DNA from: an uncultured Bacteroidia bacterium
GTDB lineage: Bacteria; Bacteroidota; Bacteroidia; Bacteroidales; Prolixibacteraceae
Direction of reading: 5' to 3'
Length of the DNA: 64,000 nt
Assembly (NCBI GenBank): GCA_903902325.1
Contig: CAIUUO010000123.1
Coordinates: 22,684 to 86,683 of the forward strand
Part shown: in pieces, positions 29,115 to 36,957 of the stretch
Numbering within the stretch: position 1 is the first letter of the stretch
Layout of the letters: each line of letters begins with the position of its first letter
Made by a program: the position numbers and the translations under genes
Notes under the pieces: model-generated
Databases searched by the model: none
What the model saw: only the letters and a program-made list of their open reading frames with translations
What the model was told of the DNA's origin: nothing

Positions 29115-30320
29115 TTAAACTGTGTTTTTTTGAAACATGGCAGGTATCGTTCTTCCTATTAGTCTCAGGTCATACCAAAATGAATATTTGTTTCCAATAA
29201 AGTGATCCGCATATTCATTATCCAATTTCATCCTCTCCTCCTCAGACATATTGCCACCTCTGCCACGAAGTTCGACCTGCCACAATCCTGTAATTCCAGC
29301 CGGAGCCAGAAATCGTTTGGAGGCGTGCCCCCGTGTCAGTAATTCTGCCTCGTACACGGGAAGTGGTCTGTTACCTACAATCGACATATCACCCTTGATG
29401 ACATTGATTAACTGTGGCAACTCATCAATACTAGTATTCCTTATAAATTTTCCAACTCTTGTAATCCGTGGATCGTCAGCAATCTTAATAAAAGCGGATT
29501 TTGTTTTTGCAACTTCTCGTTTCTGTGCATGGTACCAGTAATCACAAATGGTATGATTATCTATGTGCATGATGGGAGAACAACTTCTATCAAAAGGCAA
29601 TCTGGCACAAACCGGACAAGGAATTGAAAAATCAATTTCAGCTTGTTGGGTAGTGGAAGCATACTGATTTTTGTTCTTTGCCAATTTTTTCAACTCTAAA
29701 TCTGCACCTGTCTTCATGGAACGCAACTTATAAAAATCAAAAGTTTCCCTTCCGACTCTTTTCGATGTGTAGTAAATTTTCCCTTTCGATTCAAACAAGA
29801 TGGCCATGGCAACTATCAGCAGAACCGGCGACAGAACAAGTAAAGCGGAAATTGCTACAAATAAATCAAACATCCGTTTCGATAAAGGCATCTCATATTT
29901 AATATCCTGTTTTTTTAACTGATAATAAGATGATACAGAATATTTATTTCTATAATTCACAAGAAACCTGATCCGACTGATCATGCTCTCTTCAGAAGGC
30001 AGCGGCAGAATAAATAAATCATCAATCAGCGTGTTAAAGGCAGTCTTGAATACTTCCTCCTTGAATTCGTGGGCAATTAGAATAAAAGATACCCTGTCAA
30101 ATTCAGGTCTTCCCCTTAACCACTCATGCATCTCAAAGCCATTACCTCCTGACAGATTAATCTCGGATATTACTGCATCCGGCTTCTGACCTGATTTGAG
30201 ATAATTTGTCGCTTCAAGGGCATTCGGACAATGCTTTACATTTATTTCCGGATGATTAACCAACCCTCTCAGGTTTTTGGATAATCTGCCAATGAACAAT
30301 ATGTTTAATTTTTCCTCCAT
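29115..30320 (-). CDS. Pseudo-receiver fused to undecaprenyl-phosphate sugar phosphotransferase
   Basis: Residues 1-125 have a CheY-like fold pattern but lack every key residue: the acidic pair is replaced (ILFIGRLS), the acceptor position is E53 ([11 protein letters not shown]) and the expected lysine is missing (ILPLPSEE). Residues 145-401 form a bacterial sugar transferase. They contain a membrane hairpin (about 150-176), [50 protein letters not shown] and [10 protein letters not shown]. An insertion at about 205-275 adds four cysteines (C235, C238, C247, C259) and two histidines (H252, H256), a possible metal site. The enzyme would start repeat-unit synthesis by loading a sugar-1-phosphate on undecaprenyl phosphate. 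The N-terminal domain may bind a partner, such as the receivers in this operon. Confidence 0.9.
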   Translation of the reverse strand: MEEKLNILFIGRLSKNLRGLVNHPEINVKHCPNALEATNYLKSGQKPDAVISEINLSGGNGFEMHEWLRGRPEFDRVSFILIAHEFKEEVFKTAFNTLIDDLFILPLPSEESMISRIRFLVNYRNKYSVSSYYQLKKQDIKYEMPLSKRMFDLFVAISALLVLSPVLLIVAMAILFESKGKIYYTSKRVGRETFDFYKLRSMKTGADLELKKLAKNKNQYASTTQQAEIDFSIPCPVCARLPFDRSCSPIMHIDNHTICDYWYHAQKREVAKTKSAFIKIADDPRITRVGKFIRNTSIDELPQLINVIKGDMSIVGNRPLPVYEAELLTRGHASKRFLAPAGITGLWQVELRGRGGNMSEEERMKLDNEYADHFIGNKYSFWYDLRLIGRTIPAMFQKNTV

Positions 30321-30374
30321 TTTTTCTTCGCTTTTTCAATTATGGCATCAATTTTTGATGGTACCAATTTGATA

Positions 30375-30761
30375 CTACCATTTTATGGCATAATGAACAG
30401 GGAACAAATTTTTGTTGATAAGTTCTTCAAGCTCTTCCGGATTGAATGGCTTAGCCAGAAAATCCTGTGCTCCAAGCCGGTAACATTTTATTCTTTCTTT
30501 ACTGCTTTCAACACCCGAAAGCATGATAATAGGCGTATGCTTGGTATATCCTCTTTGCCTGACCTTTTCCAGAAACAAATATCCATCCAAGTTGGGCATT
30601 TGCAAGTCGCAGATGATCAGGTCAGGCAGGTTTCCCTCCAACCATTCCAATGCATCAAGACCATCACTCTTGCTTTCGACTTCATATTTTCTGGAAAGAA
30701 AATTCTCCAGAAGCAGCCGTATACTCTTTTCATCATCAATTATTAATATTTTGTGCTTCAT
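30375..30761 (-). CDS. Stand-alone response regulator receiver, first gene of the operon
   Basis: The chosen ATG gives MKHKILIIDDEKS and a 128-residue product; an ATG seven codons earlier (30782) is possible. It is a single receiver domain with the acidic pair DDE, an acceptor aspartate in IICDLQMPNLDG, a conserved serine in MLSGVESS and lysine in AKPFNPEEL, so it is probably active. It is the first gene after the sigma-54-like promoter and lies directly ahead of the pseudo-receiver/sugar transferase fusion. A role in switching the first step of polysaccharide synthesis is an inference from position. Confidence 0.9.
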   Translation of the reverse strand: MKHKILIIDDEKSIRLLLENFLSRKYEVESKSDGLDALEWLEGNLPDLIICDLQMPNLDGYLFLEKVRQRGYTKHTPIIMLSGVESSKERIKCYRLGAQDFLAKPFNPEELEELINKNLFPVHYAIKW

Positions 30762-30782
30762 ATTATTTTTTTTCTGTATCAA

Positions 30783-31839
30783 AATCTTAGTTTCAACATT
30801 GATACTTATAGGATAACCTCAATTAATGTAATATGTTCATTTCTAATCAGAAATTTTCAAATAATTCTATCTGTCAGGATTAAGACGATCAAATTCAATT
30901 CAGTATAGTTAAAATTGCATGAATGTCTACTTAATGAACAGTTCCATCTGCCAGCGATTCTTGTACATAAGTATTAAGATATCGATAATTTATAGGTTAT
31001 TTTTTGTGATGAAATCCAGGCATTAACTGGATTTATCATCCATCTTTTAAATCCTGAACAAACAGAATCTCAAAGGACGTGCCAAACATTCCGCGAAATA
31101 GAAATGGGATATACTTCTGACCTCTAATTGGCTGAATCAGAATAAGAAAGAAAACTGTGAACCTCATTTAGGTGGAAAATTATGCCGTAAATTAGGTTGA
31201 GCAGCGCAAACAGAGATTAGAATAACAACGCAGGTACGTGAAAATGCGTATTTGAAATTCTGTACATGTTTTCAACTATTTTCTTCCAGCCAATCCATGC
31301 TTTCTGCTATTGTCGGTACTGAACAGGTATGACCTTCTTGAACTCACTGCATTGGCCTTAGCTCTTTGAAATTTTCACAATAAAAAATCATTTCAGGTAA
31401 TAATCCGGGATAAAAATTCATCTGACTTATTATTTAATGATGTACGTACGATCTGAATTTTAATAACATTTCCGAACAAAAATAGTATCAATAAAATGTA
31501 AAGTGTTAATTATAAAATGAATACATGATCAATTATTGATTCTTTCAACTGCTATTTCCGGATATCCATATTTAATGCCAGTATTTTTTACTTCCATGAA
31601 GGCTTTTTATTACTTTAGAACCTGACTATTCAGGCTGGATCAACTAGAAATTTTCGTGGTTGAAAGCAACGATAATATTAGGAATTAGAAGTTAGAATCA
31701 AATCCATCAAACCAAATTTCTTGTCAAATGAAATATCGGATAAATATTTTCAAATTACCAAATTCGCAGGCAAGCGGATGGGTATTGGCTACGACAATCT
31801 TCGATTCTTTGTAACAATTTAAAAACAAGATCTATACAC
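30783..31839. other. 1-kb non-coding region between divergent transcription units
   Basis: No reading frame of 60 or more codons starts here and no tRNA, rRNA or mobile element was recognised. The stretch is AT-rich. On the minus strand it holds the sigma-54-like promoter at 31069-31085, leaving a leader of about 280-300 nt before the first operon gene. An 8-bp palindrome GTACGTAC lies at about 31442. Upstream activator sites or small RNAs may be present but could not be identified by eye. Confidence 0.6.
31069..31085 (-). promoter_or_regulatory. Candidate sigma-54 (-24/-12) promoter of the exopolysaccharide operon
   Basis: On the minus strand the sequence reads TTGGCACG, four bases, then TTGAG. 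The -24 box is a perfect match to TTGGCACG and the GG-to-G spacing is the required 10 bases. The -12 box has GA where GC is usual. It points at the response regulator gene, and transcription would start near 31059, roughly 280-300 bp upstream of it. A sigma-54 promoter requires an enhancer-binding activator; none is encoded in this window. Confidence 0.5.
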
Positions 31840-33039
31840 ATGAATAACAATTTAAAACTTTTATTTGCAGGTGTGATCTTTTCTTTCTCACTTGTTGCCA
31901 ACTCTCAGGAGGCAAAAAAGGTTGATAAGACTGACAAATCATTACTTTGTGTCGGTAATTACTGGACGGAATCCCAGGGAAAATCATTTTTGGAAACCCA
32001 AAGACAGAAGTATACCTCCCAAAAAGAGTGGGAAAGCAGGGCGCAGCAGATCAGGCAGCACATTCTGAAAGGAACCGGACTTGAAAAATTTCCGAAAAAA
32101 TGTCCTTTGAACGCGATTATTGGTGAAAAACGTGTGTATGATGGCTATCAGGTTCAGAATGTTGCATTTGAGAGCCTGCCCGGCGTTTATGTAACCGGTA
32201 GTTTGTATACCCCCACTACTTCAAAAGGGAAACTCCCGGGTATTATCAGTCCCCATGGTCACTGGTCAAAAGTCGGCGATGTTGGTCGTTATCGTCCCGA
32301 TGCTCAGAAGCGATTTGCAGCTTTTGCAAGGATGGGTGCCATGGTTTTTGGCTATGACATGGTTGGATATGGTCAGATGGGTGAACTGGGTTGGAAACAC
32401 GACCATCCGGAGGTACTGAAACTGCAGTTGTGGAACAGTATCCGCTGTCTGGACTTTATCCTCGAAATGGGAGCCGACCCGCAAAGAATTGCGTGCACCG
32501 GTGCCTCAGGCGGAGGAACACAAACTTTCCTTCTAACGGCTGTCGATCAGAGAATCAAAGTCTCTGTACCGGTCGTTATGGTTTCTGCCTATTTTTTTGG
32601 CGGATGTGTTTGTGAAAGCGGTATGCCTATTCATAAAGATGATGATTATCAGACCAACAATGTTGAAATTGCTGCCTGTGCAGCCCCACGTCCCATGTTG
32701 TTGGTTTCCGACGGGGGCGACTGGACTAAAAATAATCCCGTGGTAGAGCTGCCGCATCTGAAATACATTTATCAACTTTTTGGACAGGCCGACAAAGTGC
32801 AAAATGTGCATCTGCCCAACGACAAGCATGGCTATGATGTCAACAAAAGGGCTGCTGTTTATCCTTTCCTTGCCAAATACCTGGGACTTGACGTTAAAAA
32901 GGCGATAAACGCAGATGGAACTGTGAAGGAGGATATGATTGTGATCGAAGACCAGAAGGCCCTGTATCCGTTTGATGAGAAACATCCTTTCCCTGCCAGT
33001 GGCATCAAAAGCAATGACGGGGTTAAGTGGGACTGGTGA
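31840..33039 (+). CDS. Secreted alpha/beta-hydrolase (acetylxylan esterase-like)
   Basis: The 399-residue protein starts with a signal peptide (MNNNLKLLFAGVIFSFSLVA then NSQ). It has an alpha/beta-hydrolase domain with PGIISPHGHW, the nucleophile elbow GASGGG (S223), an acid candidate D291 in VSDGGDW and H330 in NDKHGYD, a complete triad in the normal order. Relatives are annotated as acetylxylan esterases or dienelactone-hydrolase-like enzymes and often occur near glycan-degradation genes. The downstream rhamnosidase fits that setting. The substrate is not predictable. The start is the only ATG in front of a good signal peptide. Confidence 0.82.
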   Translation: MNNNLKLLFAGVIFSFSLVANSQEAKKVDKTDKSLLCVGNYWTESQGKSFLETQRQKYTSQKEWESRAQQIRQHILKGTGLEKFPKKCPLNAIIGEKRVYDGYQVQNVAFESLPGVYVTGSLYTPTTSKGKLPGIISPHGHWSKVGDVGRYRPDAQKRFAAFARMGAMVFGYDMVGYGQMGELGWKHDHPEVLKLQLWNSIRCLDFILEMGADPQRIACTGASGGGTQTFLLTAVDQRIKVSVPVVMVSAYFFGGCVCESGMPIHKDDDYQTNNVEIAACAAPRPMLLVSDGGDWTKNNPVVELPHLKYIYQLFGQADKVQNVHLPNDKHGYDVNKRAAVYPFLAKYLGLDVKKAINADGTVKEDMIVIEDQKALYPFDEKHPFPASGIKSNDGVKWDW

Positions 33040-33095
33040 TTAGTTGATGTAATGATTAGCTGATGTGATGATTAGCTGATGTGGTGATTGGCTGA
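33037..33095. repeat. 16-bp tandem repeat, about 3.7 copies
   Basis: Units of the form TGATTAGCTGATGTGA follow each other with small changes. The first unit begins with the TGA stop codon of the hydrolase gene (33037-33039), the same stop-then-array arrangement seen at several other gene ends in this window. The rest of the gap to 33280 has only the dispersed element at 33171. Confidence 0.85.
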
Positions 33096-33170
33096 AAAAT
33101 TTCGTCTGTGCTGGTTCATCCTCGCTATGCTTGTCGAATGATCTTTTTCCTGTAATCAAGCGAATATGAC

Positions 33171-33193
33171 CGGTCCCTGAGCCCGTCGAAGGG
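33171..33193 (-). repeat. Dispersed element of the CCCTTCGAC...CTCAGGGACCG type
   Basis: On the minus strand this reads CCCTTCGACGGGCTCAGG followed by GACCG. It matches the copies at 63355-63378 and 63401-63422 with about two differences. The element is partly self-complementary (CCCT with AGGG) and could fold as a small hairpin. Confidence 0.8.
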
Positions 33194-33280
33194 AGTTAAA
33201 GAAAAACCAAAAGTTCGAATGCCTGTAAAATGTTTAATATAGACCGGACTAAAATATTGTAAATATTTTTTACTAAGATA

Positions 33281-35716
33281 ATGTTATTTAGAAAGTTATA
33301 TCATTTTCTCATCACGTTTGCCCTATTCTTTCAGGTAGACCATTATTTTTTGCAAGCTCAAAATGTAAGCAAGGGAGCTTTGACAAATTTGTCATCCGCA
33401 ACCTGGATTGGTGCGAAAGAACAAGTTGTGAAAGTTGATTCAATGATGTATCAGGATCATCCGGCCCCTCTTTTCAGAAAGGAATTTTCCGTTGCCGGGA
33501 AGCTTAAAAAAGGCACACTGACCATCACAGCAGCTGGTTATTACCTTGCATCCATTAATGGAAAACAAATCGAAAACAATCTGCTCGATCCGGCCTGGAC
33601 CAACTTCAGCAAAAGGATTTATTCTTCGGAATATGATGTAACGGCGCTGATTCAAAAAGGTAAGAACGTCATGGGTACCATACTCGGCAATGGGTTTTAC
33701 AACTCATTGCCGCTCAGGATGTTTGGCAAATTCAATCTGCGGGAGTATTTACCTGCTGGAGAACCCAGGTTCATTGCAAAACTTCGGCTTGAATTTGCGG
33801 ATGGATCTATAAAAGAAATTGTTACAGATAAGGGTTGGAAAACCTCATCAGGTCCGATACTGCGGAATAATGTCTATCTGGGCGAAAAGTATGATGCAGG
33901 GAAAGAGATTGCCGGCTGGGAATTTCCGGAATTCAATGACATGGATTGGGGAAATGCCATACAATATTCATCGCCCGGCGGTACAATCATTCCTGCATTC
34001 TTTCCGGCGGTGAAAGCGTCCCGGATGATCAAACCTATAGGGATTCAGAATTCAGGTCATGGGATTATTGTTGATTTTGGAGTAAACCTGACCGGCTTAT
34101 ACAGGATTCAACTGAGAGGAAAATCAGGAGATACCATCGTATTTAGGTTTGGTGAACGTTTGTATGATAATGGCACACTGGACCCTATGACCACTGTGGC
34201 AGGACAGATCAAACGAAATGGGAGCGGCGGTCCTGGGTCGCCTGATATTGCCTGGCAAACTGATAGTTATATTTTTGGAAATGAAAGGGAGTCAACCTGG
34301 CAGCCGCACTTTACATTTCATACTTTCAGGTACATGGAAATCATGGGATTGAATTATTTACCCGGGAAGGAGGATCTTGAGGCCATTGAATTTCATTCAG
34401 CAGTTGAAAATCAGAATCAATTTGCCTGTTCATCCGAACTGTTGAACAGCATCCAGAAAGCGTGCCGACAGACCTTCCTCAATAACCTGATCTCCGTCCA
34501 GTCTGATTGTCCGGCGCGGGAGCGGTTCGGTTATGGAGGAGATCTGAACGCGACGAGTGAAACTTTCATCGACAATTTTATTATGCATGATTTCTATCGC
34601 AAAACCATTTACGATTGGATAGATGCGATGCAGGACTCAATTTTTATTGATACCGCACCTTTTGTTGGTATCAAGTATTGCGGCATCAGCTGGGAATCGG
34701 CCTTTCTGACAACCCAGTACCAGTTGTACCAGTATTATGGAGATACTGCAATTATCAATGAATTGTACCAAAAAGACCTTGATTGGATGAAAAAGGTTGC
34801 CGGATTGCATCCGGCGGAAATCATCGACAAAGGTCTGAGCGACCATGAATCGCTTGAAAAAGTACCAGTACAATTGATTGGGTCAACGCATTATCTCGAG
34901 TGCGCCCGTATCATGAAAAGATTTGCGCAATTCAAACACGATGATACAAATGTCAGGAAGTTCAGTGAACTTGAAAAATCGCTTTCCAGGAAACTGGTTG
35001 AACGATACTGGCACAGACCCGTTCCTGACCCCATCAACAGACAAACATTGTTTGCCACTATGATCTATTATGGAATCATCCCTTCCAATGAACTATCTGC
35101 AGCTACGGATTCGCTGCTAAAGGCTGTCAGGACGGCTCCTGCCGGACATTTCACAACCGGCATCTTTGGTACCAAATATATCCTTGAAGCGCTTTCCATG
35201 ACAGGTCATTCAGATGAAGTATTTCGAATTGTCAACAGCACTGCATTTCCCGGATGGGGCTTCATGATTCACCGGGGTGCCACTACCATCTGGGAAGCAT
35301 GGAAAGAGAGCGACAATACCTATTCCAATTGTCATCCCATGTTCGGAACCGTTTCTGAGTGGTATTTCAGATGGCTTGCAGGAATTCGGCCGCTCGAAGG
35401 ATATCCGGGATTTAAAAAATTCATCATAGCTCCTTCATTTCCCGAAGAACTCAACTCTGCCTCTGCCATTTACAATACTCCTTTCGGGAATATTAAGATT
35501 GATTGGAAACGTGACTTGCAAGGTGGAATTAGATTGAACCTAACCATACCAAAAGGTACATTGGCTGAGTTCTCACCATCGGGAAATGCGCAAAAACTGT
35601 GGAAAGTGACAAATGTAAACACCAAAAAGATTGTCACTGCCTACCACGACAGGACTTCCTTTTTACTTCCGGAGGGAGAGTATCAGGTAAATTACAAATT
35701 ACAAATTACAAATTAA
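33281..35716 (+). CDS. GH78 alpha-L-rhamnosidase
   Basis: The 811-residue protein has an N-terminal hydrophobic signal segment ending about residue 27, then beta-sandwich domains (FSVAGKLKKGTLTITAAGYYLASINGK; LLDPAWTNFSKRIYSSEYDVT) and an (alpha/alpha)6 catalytic barrel from about 385. The GH78 active-site block is DCPARERFGYGGDLNATSETF-like (409-429), with E414 as the probable general acid and D421 nearby. WGFMIHRGATTIWEAW and PMFGTVSEWYFRWLAG are also family-typical, and a C-terminal sandwich ends the protein. It removes terminal L-rhamnose from plant or bacterial glycans in the periplasm or outside. The last residues NYKLQITN are encoded by the left arm of a 28-bp inverted repeat. Confidence 0.92.
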   Translation: MLFRKLYHFLITFALFFQVDHYFLQAQNVSKGALTNLSSATWIGAKEQVVKVDSMMYQDHPAPLFRKEFSVAGKLKKGTLTITAAGYYLASINGKQIENNLLDPAWTNFSKRIYSSEYDVTALIQKGKNVMGTILGNGFYNSLPLRMFGKFNLREYLPAGEPRFIAKLRLEFADGSIKEIVTDKGWKTSSGPILRNNVYLGEKYDAGKEIAGWEFPEFNDMDWGNAIQYSSPGGTIIPAFFPAVKASRMIKPIGIQNSGHGIIVDFGVNLTGLYRIQLRGKSGDTIVFRFGERLYDNGTLDPMTTVAGQIKRNGSGGPGSPDIAWQTDSYIFGNERESTWQPHFTFHTFRYMEIMGLNYLPGKEDLEAIEFHSAVENQNQFACSSELLNSIQKACRQTFLNNLISVQSDCPARERFGYGGDLNATSETFIDNFIMHDFYRKTIYDWIDAMQDSIFIDTAPFVGIKYCGISWESAFLTTQYQLYQYYGDTAIINELYQKDLDWMKKVAGLHPAEIIDKGLSDHESLEKVPVQLIGSTHYLECARIMKRFAQFKHDDTNVRKFSELEKSLSRKLVERYWHRPVPDPINRQTLFATMIYYGIIPSNELSAATDSLLKAVRTAPAGHFTTGIFGTKYILEALSMTGHSDEVFRIVNSTAFPGWGFMIHRGATTIWEAWKESDNTYSNCHPMFGTVSEWYFRWLAGIRPLEGYPGFKKFIIAPSFPEELNSASAIYNTPFGNIKIDWKRDLQGGIRLNLTIPKGTLAEFSPSGNAQKLWKVTNVNTKKIVTAYHDRTSFLLPEGEYQVNYKLQITN

Positions 35717-35767
35717 AAATGAGGGAGTAAGAGTTAACCTTTAATTTGTAATTTGTAATTTGTAATT
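35690..35767. repeat. Perfect 28-bp inverted repeat made of 9-bp tandem units
   Basis: The left arm (35690-35717) contains repeated ATTACAA units and pairs perfectly with the right arm (35740-35767) across a 22-base loop. It lies between two convergent genes and both end inside it: the rhamnosidase stop codon is in the left arm, and the stop codon of the broken metallo-beta-lactamase gene is in the right arm. Both proteins therefore end in the same peptide, NYKLQITN. It may act as a bidirectional transcription stop although the stem is AT-rich. Confidence 0.93.
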
Positions 35768-36865
35768 ATTGCCAAAGGCTACCGATTCTCCCCAGATCAA
35801 TGCAACGACCGGATATTTCGATTTTTTCAATTGTTCGTAGGTAAGTTGGAGGTATGCGTCATCTCCCCAATATGGCAATCGGTCCCAGACAGTGTGGCCT
35901 AGTTCGAGTTCATGTCCGGGAAGCACAAGTTCAGGATCAAAGCCTTTTGCAATTCTTAAAATATCCATGGTCCAGGCATTGGGCATCAGAATATCCACCC
36001 GGTGATGTTTGGCTACCTGATCCATAAATTCGTAATCAACCATAAAGTCTCCCTCATTGAGCTCATCTCCTGTGTGGGCAACTGTGATGCCATCCGGTGT
36101 GGTGACAAGGGTAATATTATTGTCAGTCGATTTTCCCTGATGGCCCGGATAAACTATCACATCAAGTTTTCTGTTGCTGTCGAGTTTAATTGCATGCACC
36201 TTCTCTGCAATCCGCTCGGGATGCTGAATACGTGAGAAAATGGAATCCTGCGGCCAGACCTGGTCAGGCGAAATGACCGGCTTCCCTGCCCGCAGAAATT
36301 TTTATGCAACAGCTTTTGCTGCATGATCTGCATGTTTATGGCTGATGAAGAGTATGTCGCATTGCCTTACAATTTGCTCCATTTCTTCGGATGAAAGGGC
36401 AAATTCTTTCGATCCGGAAGTAATACCACTTACCAGGTCAAATGCCATGGTGACTGTTTTGGTGCGGACTATAAAACCCATGTCGTATACTTTCCAGACC
36501 CAGGCTCCGTTCTGAACATTTACCTTCTCCAATTCTCTGATCAGTTTGTTGCCCTGAAAGTGGAAGAATTCCTGCGATGGTTTTCCAAAGGCTGCAAATT
36601 TTTCATGGAATACGGCGTCCAGCAGCAGTTTGGCATAGCCTCGCTCTTTGCCCTCACTGAGGACCGGAGGGTATTTGGCTATGATGGATTTTACAGAGTC
36701 AAGGAATACCGCTGCCTGTCGATCCAGATAATCATTGTCCAGCTGGCTCAGTTGCGGATCAGGATAACCACCTCCACTTTTATTACCGCTTTGCGCCTGG
36801 ACATTTTGTATCAATCCTCCCAAAAAAAATAATAGAATAAAACCCCAAACGCTTATTCTTTTCAT
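35741..36865 (-). pseudogene. Metallo-beta-lactamase-fold hydrolase interrupted by an in-frame TAA
   Basis: The first 187 codons (from ATG at 36865; a TTG two codons earlier is less likely) encode a signal peptide and the N-terminal part up to SHKHADHAAKAVA, including the HxHxDH metal motif. Codon 188 is TAA (36302-36304). Reading on in the same frame gives KFLRAGKPVISPDQVWPQD and then an intact C-terminal half with AHTGDELNEGD and LPGHELELGH to a stop at 35741. No base is inserted or lost; a single CAA-to-TAA or GAA-to-TAA change explains it. The domain resembles secreted UlaG-like hydrolases. It may be a recent pseudogene, a sequencing error or a rare readthrough case. An initiation at a GTG (about 36197-36199) could make a C-terminal fragment. 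Confidence 0.85.
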
Positions 36866-36870
36866 TTTCA

Positions 36871-36957
36871 AATTATCAAATTGTCGAATTGTCGAATCGT
36901 CGAATTGTCGAATTGTCGAATTGTCGAATCGTCGAATTGCCTAATTGTCGAATTATC
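36871..36957. repeat. 8-bp tandem repeat, about 11 units
   Basis: Units of GAATTGTC, some as GAATCGTC, fill the space between the stop codon of mutS2 (36956-36958) and the start codon of the broken metallo-beta-lactamase gene (36865). No spacer sequences separate the units. Confidence 0.93.

Noticed and set aside
30783..31839. Hidden gene or mobile element in the 1-kb gap
   Set aside because: No open frame of useful length, no terminal inverted repeats and no transposase fragment were seen.
36200..36301. Frameshift between the two halves of the metallo-beta-lactamase gene
   Set aside because: The halves are in the same frame; only one in-frame TAA separates them and the sequence between reads as protein.
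36871..36957. CRISPR-like array
   Set aside because: Units are 8 bp and directly adjacent with no spacers; no cas genes are present. The same holds for the other arrays in the window.
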